Assembly (NCBI RefSeq): GCF_042492175.1
Contig: NZ_CP170453.1
Location: 744,001 to 808,000, forward strand
Reading direction: 5' to 3'
From: CAJXSN01 sp947492235
GTDB taxonomy: Bacteria; Pseudomonadota; Alphaproteobacteria; Sphingomonadales; Sphingomonadaceae
Length of the DNA: 64,000 nt
A program made the translations under genes and the position numbers. A model generated the notes under the pieces. That model searched no databases, was not told where the DNA came from, and was given only the letters and a program-made list of their open reading frames with translations. Shown piece after piece: positions 42,879 to 52,412 of the stretch. Within the stretch, counting starts at the first letter, position 1; the number at the start of each line of letters is the position of its first letter.

Positions 42879-45423
42879 GACCAAAGAGATTTCCATTCCC
42901 GAGTTCGCGCTGGTCTTGCTGATCGGTGCGTCAGGCACGGGCAAGTCGACCTTTGCGGCAAAGCACTTCTTGCCCACCGAAGTCGTGTCATCGGACAAGG
43001 CGCGCGGCTGGGTGGGCGATGATGAGACCGATCAATCCGTGACAGGTGACGCCTTCGACATCGTCAAGGCCATCATCGAAAAGCGGCTTAAGAACCGCAA
43101 GCTAACGGTGGTCGATGCAACCAACGTCCAGCCGGCTGCGCGAAAATCAATGGTGGCGCTTGCGCGAAAGTGGCACGCCCTTCCGGTTGGAATTGTATTC
43201 AAGCTTCCGGAAAACCTCGCGATTGAGCGCAACAAGGAACGGCCAGATCGACAGTTCGGTCCGGGTCCCGTTAAGCGGCAGATGATCGATCTGAAGCGCT
43301 CGTTCCGGAACATGAAGCGCGAGGGTATCCGCGCAACGCATGTCTTGAGCTCGGTCGAAGAAATTGATGCCGTAAAGATCTCGCGTGCCAAGCTCTGGAA
43401 TGACAGGCGCGAGGAGGTCGGCCCGTTCGACATCATTGGTGATGTCCACGGCTGCGCTGACGAGCTTGAGACCTTGCTGGTAAAGCTGGGCTACTCAATT
43501 TCATGGAAAGACGGCGAACCCGAGGTGCAAGCACCTGCGGGACGCAAGGCTGTATTCGTGGGCGACCTGGTGGATCGTGGCCCCCGCTCGCCCGACGTGC
43601 TGCGGATCGCCAAGCATATGGTCGATAGCGGCAACGCCTTGGCAGTTGTCGGCAACCACGATGACAAGCTTAAGCGCTTCCTCGATGGGCGTAGGGTCAA
43701 GCTCACCCATGGCCTTGCCGAAACGGCCGATCAGCTTGAATCCGAAAGCGATGAATTCAAACAAAGTATGCGTGAATGGCTCGATGGCCTGATCAGCCAC
43801 TACGTTCTCGATAGCGGCAACCTCGTTGTCGCTCACGCTGGTCTGAAGGAAGAAATGCAGGGCCGTGCTTCGGGCGCGATCCGCAGCTTCTGCATGTATG
43901 GTGAAACGACGGGAGAGATCGATGAGTTCGGCCTGCCTGTCCGGCACAACTGGGCCGCTGAATATTCGGGCAAGGCCAAGGTCGTCTACGGCCACACGCC
44001 TGTCCCTGAAGCGCATTGGACGAATGGCACGATCTGCATTGACACCGGCTGCGTCTTCGGCAGCAAGCTGACGGCGCTACAATACCCGGAGATGGAGCTT
44101 GTCGAAGTTCCGGCTCAGAAGACCTATTACGAGCCGGTCAAACCGCTGGACGCCGGGGTCGTTGGCAACGATCAGGATGCTGGCAAGCTCAACATCTCGC
44201 ATGTTCTGGGCAAGCAGGCGATTGAGACCCGCGACATGGGCATCGTAATGGTGCGAGAAGACGAAAGCGCTGCGGCGTTGGAAGTGATGAGCCGTTTCGC
44301 GGCTGATCCGCGTTGGCTCGTTCATTTGCCTCCAACCATGTCGCCGCCAGAGACCAGTGAGAAAGACGGCTGGCTTGAGCGGCCCGAAGAAGCCTTTGCC
44401 TACTTCAAAGGCCAGGGAGTCGAGACCGTTGTAGTCGAGAAGAAGCATATGGGTTCGCGTGCACTCGTGACGCTCGCTCGTGATGCAGAGGCGGCGGCAA
44501 AACGCTTTGACGTGACCGACGGTTCGACTGGCATTGTTGTCAGTCGGACTGGGCGGCGTTTCTTTCCCAATGCGCAGCACGAGAGCACTTTAGTGGAACG
44601 CATGCATGCGGCCATGCAGGCGTGCGGGATGTGGGATGAACTCGATGCGGACTGGGCGCTTTGGGACGCGGAGATCATGCCGTGGAACCTGAAAGCGAGC
44701 GGCCTCATCAGCCAACAATACGCGCCCGTCGGGGCTGCGTCTGTCGCGGGCCTTGGCGAAACAGTGCAGCTATTCGAGGCCGCCAAAGCACGGGGCCTGC
44801 CAGTTGACGACTTGCTGAATCAATCCGTGACCCGGCAAGCCAATGCGCATGCCTATCGCACGGCCTACAACCATTATGTCGGTGAAACGGACAGCTTCGA
44901 TGACATCGAAATCGCTCCGTTCCACTTACTCGCATCTGGCAATGAGGTGCACTCAGACAAAGACCACGTCTGGCATATGCGCCATGCTCATCGCCTTGCT
45001 GAGGCGGACCCAAGCCTGATCACCGCGACGCCTTTTCATGTCATCGACCTGGGCGATGAAGCTCAGGTTGAGAAGGCGATCTGCTGGTGGGAAGAGATCA
45101 CTGCCAAAGGCGGAGAAGGGATGGTCGTCAAACCGTTGCAGTTCTCAGTCCGGGGCAAACGAGGTCTAGTGCAGCCAGCGATCAAGGTCCGGGGCAAAGA
45201 GTATCTGCGGATCATCTATGGTCCTGACTACGACATGCCAGAGAACCTCAAGCGGCTGAAACGTCGCGGACTTGGTCAGAAACGCCGGATGGCTCTGCGT
45301 GAGTTCGCGCTAGGTATGGAGGGCCTCCATCGCTTTGTGGAAAACGCGCCGTTCAGCCATGTCCACCAATGCGCCTTTGGCGTGTTGGCTATGGAGAGCG
45401 AGCCGGTCGATCCGAGGCTTTGA
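42871..45423 (+). CDS. pnkp: Pnkp, polynucleotide kinase-phosphatase-ligase
   Basis: A three-domain RNA-repair enzyme of 850 residues. The N-terminal kinase has Walker A GASGTGKST (19-27). The metallophosphoesterase domain has DVHG (191-194), GDLVDRG (231-237) and GNHD (261-264), and removes 2',3'-cyclic phosphate or 3'-phosphate. The C-terminal ligase-type adenylyltransferase has the lysine motif KHMG with Lys525. With Hen1 it heals and seals RNA cut by ribotoxins. It overlaps the nucleotidyltransferase gene by 8 bp and is the last gene of the operon. Confidence 0.95.
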   Translation: MTETKEISIPEFALVLLIGASGTGKSTFAAKHFLPTEVVSSDKARGWVGDDETDQSVTGDAFDIVKAIIEKRLKNRKLTVVDATNVQPAARKSMVALARKWHALPVGIVFKLPENLAIERNKERPDRQFGPGPVKRQMIDLKRSFRNMKREGIRATHVLSSVEEIDAVKISRAKLWNDRREEVGPFDIIGDVHGCADELETLLVKLGYSISWKDGEPEVQAPAGRKAVFVGDLVDRGPRSPDVLRIAKHMVDSGNALAVVGNHDDKLKRFLDGRRVKLTHGLAETADQLESESDEFKQSMREWLDGLISHYVLDSGNLVVAHAGLKEEMQGRASGAIRSFCMYGETTGEIDEFGLPVRHNWAAEYSGKAKVVYGHTPVPEAHWTNGTICIDTGCVFGSKLTALQYPEMELVEVPAQKTYYEPVKPLDAGVVGNDQDAGKLNISHVLGKQAIETRDMGIVMVREDESAAALEVMSRFAADPRWLVHLPPTMSPPETSEKDGWLERPEEAFAYFKGQGVETVVVEKKHMGSRALVTLARDAEAAAKRFDVTDGSTGIVVSRTGRRFFPNAQHESTLVERMHAAMQACGMWDELDADWALWDAEIMPWNLKASGLISQQYAPVGAASVAGLGETVQLFEAAKARGLPVDDLLNQSVTRQANAHAYRTAYNHYVGETDSFDDIEIAPFHLLASGNEVHSDKDHVWHMRHAHRLAEADPSLITATPFHVIDLGDEAQVEKAICWWEEITAKGGEGMVVKPLQFSVRGKRGLVQPAIKVRGKEYLRIIYGPDYDMPENLKRLKRRGLGQKRRMALREFALGMEGLHRFVENAPFSHVHQCAFGVLAMESEPVDPRL

Positions 45424-45543
45424 GCGGACTTGGGATCAGCCGGTTTGGGCCGATTGCCGACATTCCTCTTTTGACAGACTGGGGGTGATGAACTGACCTT
45501 CATAGGGCTAGCGCGTCGCTTATGAGTCGGTCAAAAAGGGTGA

Positions 45544-45633
45544 ATGAGTAAGATAGAAAATCCTGCGATGCCGCCGGTATTTGGCGAGCAGTTGGCAATC
45601 CGCGCGGGCGACCAGTCAAGGGGCCGCTATTGA
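45544..45633 (+). CDS. 29-residue ORF coupled to the HEPN-like gene
   Basis: A short frame, MSKIENPAMPPVFGEQLAIR and nine more residues, whose stop overlaps the TTG start of the next gene (TATTGA). AAGGG lies three bases before its ATG, which is close for a ribosome-binding site. It could be a leader peptide that sets translation of the HEPN-like protein, or a tiny partner protein. No homologue is known to me, and such a short frame can arise by chance. Confidence 0.35.
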   Translation: MSKIENPAMPPVFGEQLAIRAGDQSRGRY

Positions 45634-46571
45634 GCACGGTACAGACAGATGAAGAACGTGAACTCGAGCAGCTCCGCGGGCGGCTGAAACACAGCGACCG
45701 ACTCCCCTCCCTCCCGAAGAAGGGGAAGCGCCTCGAATGGCGCTTCGATGCCTACAAGGACTTGCTCCAGAGGCTTGGGCACGGCGACGGCATGGCGGAG
45801 GTCATTGAAGTGGCACGTCGTGACTTCGTTGACCTTGCCAATGCGTCAGGAGACCCGCGTGGTTACCTTCGGGCCCGGGCGAAGGCGCAGAATATCGTCG
45901 TTGACGAGCTCGACGCAGCGAACCTGCCGACGCGGGCTGCAATCCTCTACATCGTCGGCGCATATCAGCAGCTGGAAGGCTTTCTCAAAGAACTGGTGGA
46001 TGAAGTCGACGAGACTTGCAGCCGCAATTCGCGTGACCGCAGGGACAAGGAGGCAGCACTGGACTGGGCGCTCGATGTGTTGCCGGGCGGTGCCACCCGC
46101 AACACCCGACGGATTTGGCAGGAACGCTACGAGGTGCTTGAGTACTATCGCACTGTTCGCAACGCCTTCACGCACAAGGTGAAACAGGGCACGCTCGACG
46201 CGGCGTTCAGCCGGGCCGAGGCATGGAGGCCTATCATTGACGCTGACCTCCGACTCTCCGCGCCCAATCCGTTCGACAGCTTATCCTTCGACGATTTCCT
46301 TCTGTTCACGCGGATGATCAAGTACGTGGCGACCGACCTCTGCCGTTTAGCCCGACCGACGCGCGCGGAGATCGCGGAGCACGCCGAACGCGTACTCGAT
46401 GGACCCGGTAAGTTCCGCCATTGGAACTGGGAGACCGTCAGTCGCGAGCGAGCCGTCGCGAGCATCGCCACCCACTACAGCCGACGTCACCTTTTTGATT
46501 TTTGCTCGGAACCGCAATTGCTCGACGAAATCGTCGATCAGCAGTTTTCTAAGTTCGATCGGCAGGCTTAG
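45630..46571 (+). CDS. HEPN-like protein (candidate RNase) beside the RNA-repair operon
   Basis: A 313-residue, mostly helical protein without a recognised family. YYRTVRNAFTHKV contains Arg177-Asn-x3-His182, the RX4H motif of HEPN domains, within a helical context (about residues 100-235) that fits. HEPN proteins are commonly metal-independent RNases in toxin and defence systems. The start is TTG at 45630 with AAGGGG seven bases upstream. It lies 206 bp after pnkp on the same strand. A cutter next to a sealer is suggestive; the RNase activity is inferred. Confidence 0.6.
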   Translation: MSTVQTDEERELEQLRGRLKHSDRLPSLPKKGKRLEWRFDAYKDLLQRLGHGDGMAEVIEVARRDFVDLANASGDPRGYLRARAKAQNIVVDELDAANLPTRAAILYIVGAYQQLEGFLKELVDEVDETCSRNSRDRRDKEAALDWALDVLPGGATRNTRRIWQERYEVLEYYRTVRNAFTHKVKQGTLDAAFSRAEAWRPIIDADLRLSAPNPFDSLSFDDFLLFTRMIKYVATDLCRLARPTRAEIAEHAERVLDGPGKFRHWNWETVSRERAVASIATHYSRRHLFDFCSEPQLLDEIVDQQFSKFDRQA

Positions 46572-46798
46572 GCACATCCGTTCATGGTGAAATAATGTTT
46601 GCGCAGGATCGTCGACCGGCGCGTTGCCGAAGGGAGATCTCTGGGCCGGCCGCAGAATAGCAGCTTTTGGTCGAGGGTCGGAAACGGACGCTGGTCTCAA
46701 GAGTGGCGTAAGCCAACGACAGGTCGTAAATTGGCGCAATTCGGCCTGCAGCTCGCGTCGTTCGGCGCTTGCCAAATTTCAGTTGAGGAGAGGTAAGG

Positions 46799-47800
46799 GT
46801 GAAAGCGCTGGAGAAGAGAGCGGATATCAGCACCGCGGCAAAAGCGTGGCGGCGAGCCTTTCGTGAGGGTGCTGAAGTTATCGGCACGATGAGCGGCAGG
46901 GATGTGATCTGGCATGAACGGCTGGAAATCTGGGGATTGTTCGGCAAAACCACCGGCAAAGGCGGGATAGAGCGCGACTGGAACGCATTCGGCCAGCAGC
47001 CGCACAATTTCCGCAGCAACATGATCGTCGAGATCAACCAGCCGCCTCAAGGGATCGATCATAATCTTCAGGCAGTTTTCGCCCATGACGAGAAGGGCCA
47101 CCTCTGGCTCCTTCACCAGGGGCGGATGAGCATTTCGGGCAGCCGGGTCACCGAAACCGACTTCATCACTGCAACCGGCCTTAAACCGAGCGCTGTCGCT
47201 TTCAGCGACGGCTCGAGCCGAGCCTATCACCCAGTAGCTAACCTCGCCGCCCCCGCCTCGGTTGTTCAGAATAGCATTGCGGCGTTCATGGCAAAATGCG
47301 CCCAAGCTCGCGTCACCAAGCTCGCCAAAGGCGCCCCGCTTCCCAATCTCACCAAGGCGCAAGAATGGGAGCGTGGCCTCAGCCCGGAGACCAGCGGCGA
47401 GTTCGACATCGCGCCGCGCGCTGGCGGAAAGGGCCGCCGTGGTCATGGCGACATTTGGAAGGCTTTGGTCGCGCAGCTCGAACGGCGAAACGTTCCGCAC
47501 TCCAATGACCGGGTAGCGCAATACGGACCTGACCTTTTCACCTTTGGAAGCGGACCGAAGGTCTTGTTTGAAATAAAGTCAAATTGCGGCGCCCGTGATA
47601 TCTTAGAAGGCGTCGGCCAACTTAACATTTACGACCAGTTATTAGGTTCAGGCTACCGGCAGGTATTGGTCGTGCCGAAAGGTATGGGAAGGCTTCTTCC
47701 CGCCACGCTTGCAGCGCTGCAGATCGATGTGGTCGAGTTCAGGCGCGTCGGACGCAAAATCGAGATCAATACAGACGCGCTCGGCAAGGTCCTGAAATAG
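46799..47800 (+). CDS. PD-(D/E)XK nuclease-like protein of unknown family
   Basis: A 333-residue protein. The C-terminal third has a restriction-endonuclease-like core: Asp245 in YGPDLFTF, then Glu258-x-Lys260 in VLFEIKSNC, and Gln274 in GVGQLNIYDQLL. The N-terminal part (1-165) is unidentified and may recognise a substrate. GTG at 46799 follows GGAGAGG. It lies 227 bp after the HEPN-like gene on the same strand, so it may belong to the same defence cluster. It is unlike any restriction enzyme I can name. Confidence 0.6.
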   Translation: MKALEKRADISTAAKAWRRAFREGAEVIGTMSGRDVIWHERLEIWGLFGKTTGKGGIERDWNAFGQQPHNFRSNMIVEINQPPQGIDHNLQAVFAHDEKGHLWLLHQGRMSISGSRVTETDFITATGLKPSAVAFSDGSSRAYHPVANLAAPASVVQNSIAAFMAKCAQARVTKLAKGAPLPNLTKAQEWERGLSPETSGEFDIAPRAGGKGRRGHGDIWKALVAQLERRNVPHSNDRVAQYGPDLFTFGSGPKVLFEIKSNCGARDILEGVGQLNIYDQLLGSGYRQVLVVPKGMGRLLPATLAALQIDVVEFRRVGRKIEINTDALGKVLK

Positions 47801-48040
47801 GCTTACCTAATATGCGGCGGGCCGCATGTGGCATCCGTTTCCCAAGGTGCGACCCACATTAAGTTCTGGGACCGAAGAATAGCATTTCAGACGACCGTAG
47901 CTGGGGCGCATTCCAGATTGGCATGTTCTGCCAATGCGATCGGGCAACCTAAGGGCGGCTAACGGCCCTTTATGCGCCGATTACCGACCGTCTGGGCTTG
48001 GGCGGGCGCGCCGCGAAAGCGGACGCGGCGCAGGCACAAT

Positions 48041-48672
48041 TCAGACCTCGGTGGCTTCCGCAAGTTCAAGCGCGTCCTCAATGTCTACGCCGAGGTATCG
48101 TACAGTTGTCTCAATCTTCGTGTGACCGAGCAGGATCTGCACTGCTCGCAAGTTTCCCGTTCGCTTGTAGATGAGTGCGGCCTTAGTCCGTCTAAGCGAA
48201 TGTGTGCCGTAGTTTCGCGGTCGCAATCCTATTGCGCTCACCCACTCATCAACGAGGCGGGCGTATTGGCGCGTGCTTGGGTGGCCCGAATGGTCGATCC
48301 TGCTCGGAAAGGCGTACTCATCGACACTGCCCCGCGCTCTTCGAGCCGATCGAGCAGACTTTGCCGCGCCGTGCTCATTAGCTCGAATTGGACGGGCTTC
48401 TTGGTCTTTCGCTGGACAACCATGGCGCGGTGCTTTATTTCCGGTCCATTCGTCAAATCGCCTGTCTTGATCGAGACCAAGTCGCAGCCCCTCAACTTGC
48501 TATCGATTGCCAAGTCAAAGAGGGCGCGATCTCGAACTCGACCTTCGCGCTCGAGCCAGAAGCGTATCTTCCAGACCTGTTTCGGTTTGAGCGGCTTTTT
48601 TGCTCCAACGATGCGCCCGGCGTTCCATGGTGTTCGCCCCATTCCTGCAGGATCAAAACGTGAGTAACCCAT
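48041..48672 (-). pseudogene. Short tyrosine recombinase/integrase, frameshifted
   Basis: Two adjoining frames make one integrase of about 210 residues. The first half (from 48672) runs through LFDLAIDSKLRGCDLV with the first catalytic Arg. A single-base deletion near 48330 shifts it. The second half, readable as VDEYAFPSRIDHSGH and then YGTHSLRRTK and LLGHTKIETTVRYLG, holds the HxxR, the second His and the catalytic Tyr. All active residues are present but in two frames, so the gene is probably dead unless frameshifting occurs. This type of short integrase is widespread in sphingomonads. Confidence 0.88.
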
Positions 48673-48882
48673 CTTCTTTCTCCTTCGGCCGATATGGCCG
48701 CGGAAAAGCTATCATCGCTGTCGTCGCATCGCCGGGGTTCGCGCAAGAACGCATGCTTTGAGCGGTGTAGCTGGATACTCATAACAAAGTGGTTAGTGAC
48801 GGTACGGAGTGCGAAGCGTTAGGCCTCAAAATCACTTAAAGTCGTCGGTCGCCTAAGTAAGAAAGTATGTTAAACGCCAAGC

Positions 48883-50133
48883 ATGGGTGAATTCTACGAG
48901 ACCGATTTGCTAACCGGCGTCATATGCAAAGTAATTTCTGTAGACGACGATCGTTGCAAGATTATCGTACGGTCGGCCAACGATAAGACCCTCATGATAA
49001 CCGACCGAGAAAATGCTCTCCCCGCAAAAGGCGACATCATATTTGTTACCGAAACAAGCTGGGAGGCCATCGGGAGTACAGCATGGCCGAACCAGAACCA
49101 GATTGCGGTGGTCAAACAGCTCCTCGACGATGGTAGAGTGGTTGTCGAGGCGAATTACATCGTCAGCTTCCTTAAGAACCCGAAAGGTCTGAAGCTAGAA
49201 CGAGGGAACACGGTGGAGCACAACGACACCGACGGGATTGTCGGTGTGATTAGCGCCAAACCAATCCAACGTGATAACCCTTATCTCGAAGCGGAGGATA
49301 CGTCTGAAGATTATCTCATTGACGATTCAAAAGCAGACTACAGTTTTGACGACTTTGGCGGATATGCTGACGCGGTATCCCGCATTCGTGAGCTGATTAG
49401 GAATCAGATCGAGAACAGAGAATATTTGGACGCTATGAAAGTACGACCCATTCGAGGCGTGCTAATGACAGGACCCCCGGGAACCGGAAAAACCTTTCTT
49501 GCCAGGATCATCGCGAAGCACACGGGGGCCAAGTTCTTTCTGGTGAATGGCCCAACTGTAGTGAGCAAGTGGCTCGGTCAAAGCGAGAGTACGCTTAGGC
49601 AAATCTTCGACGCAGCGCTCAAAAGCGAAGATGGTGCAATCATATTTTTCGACGAGATTGATAGTATCGCAGCCGATCGAAGCGGCGATACGCATGAGGC
49701 ATCCAAGAAACTGGTCGCACAACTTCTGACGTTAATGGATGGCTTCGATGAGAGCGCTGGTCACGTAATCGTGATAGCTGCCACAAACCGTGCGGACACG
49801 CTTGATCCAGCGATCACGAGGCCTGGTCGGTTTGATTGGGAGATAGAATTTGGCTTGCCCAACTTGCGTGACCGTTTTGAAATTCTGGTCAAATCGGTAG
49901 CCCGGCATCAAACGGCGAACGACTTACCGATCTCCGGGGTTGCTGCAAAAACTGATGGTTGGTCAGCGGCAGAACTCGTCCTCATTATTGCCGAAGCAGG
50001 CCAGATCGCCGCGAGCGATCAGCGTCGTGAGATTGCGGCGGAGGATTTTGCGCAAGGATTTGAACGAGTGACAGCGAGGCTCCTGAACAAAGCTAAAAAA
50101 GAGAAGAAGCATGAAGCTGCCAGAGTGGTTTAG
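48883..50133 (+). CDS. Cdc48/PAN-like AAA ATPase, partner of a DUF6414 protein
   Basis: A single-module AAA ATPase of 416 residues. An N-terminal beta-rich domain (about 1-130) is followed by an ATPase domain with Walker A GPPGTGKT (197-204), pore loop SKWLGQSES, Walker B IIFFDEID (Asp257/Glu258) and the second region of homology ATNRADTLDPAITRPGRFD with the arginine finger. It resembles Cdc48 and proteasome-activating ATPases, without a protease domain. The next gene overlaps it by 23 bp. Unfolding or remodelling of a target is likely; the substrate is unknown. Confidence 0.85.
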   Translation: MGEFYETDLLTGVICKVISVDDDRCKIIVRSANDKTLMITDRENALPAKGDIIFVTETSWEAIGSTAWPNQNQIAVVKQLLDDGRVVVEANYIVSFLKNPKGLKLERGNTVEHNDTDGIVGVISAKPIQRDNPYLEAEDTSEDYLIDDSKADYSFDDFGGYADAVSRIRELIRNQIENREYLDAMKVRPIRGVLMTGPPGTGKTFLARIIAKHTGAKFFLVNGPTVVSKWLGQSESTLRQIFDAALKSEDGAIIFFDEIDSIAADRSGDTHEASKKLVAQLLTLMDGFDESAGHVIVIAATNRADTLDPAITRPGRFDWEIEFGLPNLRDRFEILVKSVARHQTANDLPISGVAAKTDGWSAAELVLIIAEAGQIAASDQRREIAAEDFAQGFERVTARLLNKAKKEKKHEAARVV

Positions 50134-51466
50134 ACGTTGGATTTTGAGAGAGAGGCCAATAGCCATCTCTCACCGCCAAATATCGAAGAATCCTCTGAGA
50201 GAGTTCATCTACCTTGATGAGGTGAGTCTACAGAGTCTGCTTTCTTCCAAGAACGGTGAGATGACATCCTCAACCTCAACGGAAGTCTCACAACGGGTTG
50301 AGGAAGAGGTTCAATCTTCTGCGAGCATGTCAGCCACTGGCATCGGCAGAGCGGAAGCACGCTCACGCTTTCAAACTCAGAATAGCAGCACGCTTCAAAC
50401 TGCTAAGAAAGCAACGGTTCAGTCGTGGTTTCGAGAGCTCGACGAGGTTCCAAACCTGAGAAAAATGGAAACGGTGCAACTGGTCCAACCATTCGCGAGC
50501 ACTGGAGAATTGATCTCTTGCGAGAATCGTTCGGTATGTATGCGTGACGATCATTTCTTGCGCGGGGATATCGTTGAGTTTCGCGTTCGGCTTGCGGCCG
50601 ATCCGATTTTTCATCTGGTGACAATCGTTTCCGAGATGAAAGCTATGGCAGAGGACTATCCGACCATGATGGACAGTAATGGCGGATTGGAGCAGTTTGG
50701 TGAGCTTGATGGGATTAGTCGGGTGCTTCAGCGGCTTCTGGCAGGTTTGATCCCTGTTCGGGCGCAAGTGATCGACTACGTAGTGGTAGACATCGAAGAC
50801 CATGAGTATATCGTACACGTTGACGCGCTCAAGAATTTAGAAGTCGAGCACAAACCTCTTGAGATTGGGTGTGTTACGGAACTCGATGCCTACTGGAAAG
50901 ATATCCGCAGGGTTCTTTTCTCCGACGCCGAATTCACGATGCTCTGCCGCGTCGCGCAGAACGGGCTGAAACGGAAGTGGACCCCCGTCAAGCTTGCGGA
51001 CCTGCTCGGTCAGCTCGCGCCAGATTTGGCGCAGCAAATCGACGATGCAGCGGCCATTATGTTCGACGTAACAAGGCGGGGCATGCCTCAAAATGAGCAG
51101 AAATCTACCTTCGCAGCGCTACTGGAGGTGTATTCGCGCGCGCATTTTGCGGAGGTTGGCGAGAGCTTGGAGGAAAATCAGCAGACTTCTGTCGAACTAA
51201 AGGTCATCGAGCTCTCTGCGACAGGTCAATCAGTATCTGAGCAAACCGCCGCTCTGAAGGAAATGGGCGAGTTCCTTAATGAGCTTACCGACCATATGAT
51301 TGATGCGCAGACCGCGCTCAAGCTCCGCGAATATGCCCGGAAAGCGACTGGGCAAGAGTACTTTGAGCCGCCTAGGTCTAACCCGCTGGTGCCACCAGAA
51401 GACATTGAAAGCGTCCCGCAGAATGACCGCTTCCTCGATGTGGAGGTTGTGGCGATGTATTGGTGA
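50111..51466 (+). CDS. DUF6414-like protein coupled to the AAA ATPase
   Basis: A 451-residue protein that opens LREFIYLDEVSLQSLLSSK, the pattern I associate with DUF6414, followed by a Ser/Thr/Gln-rich helical stretch (about 45-100) and an alpha/beta body. It has no signal peptide or membrane segment. ATG at 50111 lies inside the end of the AAA gene with a purine-rich GAGAAGAAG ahead of it, so the two are translated together. The function is unknown; it could be the substrate, adaptor or effector of the ATPase. Confidence 0.65.
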   Translation: MKLPEWFRRWILRERPIAISHRQISKNPLREFIYLDEVSLQSLLSSKNGEMTSSTSTEVSQRVEEEVQSSASMSATGIGRAEARSRFQTQNSSTLQTAKKATVQSWFRELDEVPNLRKMETVQLVQPFASTGELISCENRSVCMRDDHFLRGDIVEFRVRLAADPIFHLVTIVSEMKAMAEDYPTMMDSNGGLEQFGELDGISRVLQRLLAGLIPVRAQVIDYVVVDIEDHEYIVHVDALKNLEVEHKPLEIGCVTELDAYWKDIRRVLFSDAEFTMLCRVAQNGLKRKWTPVKLADLLGQLAPDLAQQIDDAAAIMFDVTRRGMPQNEQKSTFAALLEVYSRAHFAEVGESLEENQQTSVELKVIELSATGQSVSEQTAALKEMGEFLNELTDHMIDAQTALKLREYARKATGQEYFEPPRSNPLVPPEDIESVPQNDRFLDVEVVAMYW

Positions 51467-51513
51467 ATTCAGCGGCGAATATCTCTACTCAACGTACGGT
51501 AAATTCGGAGCAT

Positions 51514-52404
51514 TCAATTGGAGACATAAAATCCATAGGCAGCGGCCCTGAACTTGTCGTAGTCTGCCTTGTTCCAGCATACTGAATGACCATTGCGGAG
51601 TAGGTAGTGAATTCCATTTGCACAGGTCAATTCGTCGGAATTACATGATTGGAGCCAACTCATGTAATTCTCAAAAGTCTGTTGGCGGCTCGATACAAAG
51701 TTCTGATTGGGTATGTTCGACAGTAAACCCTCCAAGAAGTAGGATGGTGCAAGGCCATCTTCGAGCTTCCCAGCGTCAATCATGGCATTTCGCATGTTTT
51801 TCAATGTTCGGATCGAGGGCTTGAGCCGTTGGGAGGTAGCGGCATGTTTTTCACTGCAATTCTGAAGATGCTGCTTAGGGTAGTTTACAACTTTCTCCTT
51901 GCTGCTGGTCCAAAAGCAAATGCCTGTTACGAAGCTCGGAGACACATTAGCGGGGTAGCTGAAATATTCTTTGTTTTCTACGCACACCAGTACATCGGCG
52001 TCTCTACGGTTACCATGGCCCGGTACAAAAATTGCTTTCTTCCCGGCCTCTACTCCTTGGCCGAAATTGGCTCTAAGCCACTGTAGAACTAAATCTCTAA
52101 ATTCATTGAAGTTTATCTTCCCCACCAGTCGATTGGCTTCATATCGTGCCTTCTCATCATCATTCAAATGATGGAGATCGGAATAGTAAACTGAAGTCAG
52201 GCAGATCGCGATGTCTACATCGCTATCCGCATAGATATTCGTATCATTTCCATATGACCCCTGGAGGAAGATTTCGTAGCTCCACTTGTGATAGGGAGAA
52301 TCTGGATGATTGAGCACGTTCCTGATTGATTGATAGGTGCTGGCTGATTGGGCTGTCGCGCCTTGGTGCGACCAAGTTTCGAGTTGCTGCTCAGATACTG
52401 CCAT
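51514..52404 (-). CDS. CD-NTase (CBASS cyclic-nucleotide synthase)
   Basis: A nucleotidyltransferase of the cGAS/DncV-like group, 296 residues. The catalytic motif is FLQGSYGNDTNIYADSDVDI (GS at 49-50, Asp62 and Asp64), with a third Asp in RRDADVLV (Asp137). CD-NTases sense phage infection and make cyclic di- or trinucleotides. AGGAAG precedes its ATG. It lies 8 bp after the patatin gene, in one operon. No Cap2/Cap3 (E1/E2, JAB) or HORMA/TRIP13 genes are near, so the type is simple. Confidence 0.92.
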   Translation of the reverse strand: MAVSEQQLETWSHQGATAQSASTYQSIRNVLNHPDSPYHKWSYEIFLQGSYGNDTNIYADSDVDIAICLTSVYYSDLHHLNDDEKARYEANRLVGKINFNEFRDLVLQWLRANFGQGVEAGKKAIFVPGHGNRRDADVLVCVENKEYFSYPANVSPSFVTGICFWTSSKEKVVNYPKQHLQNCSEKHAATSQRLKPSIRTLKNMRNAMIDAGKLEDGLAPSYFLEGLLSNIPNQNFVSSRQQTFENYMSWLQSCNSDELTCANGIHYLLRNGHSVCWNKADYDKFRAAAYGFYVSN

Positions 52405-52412
52405 GTTGCTTC

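Noticed and set aside
46572..46798. Short frames between the HEPN-like and PD-(D/E)XK genes
   Set aside because: None has start signals or protein-like composition; the gap looks non-coding.
47812..47827. Hairpin ATGCGGC/GCCGCAT after the PD-(D/E)XK gene as a terminator
   Set aside because: A clean stem, but no T run follows on either side, so termination is not supported.
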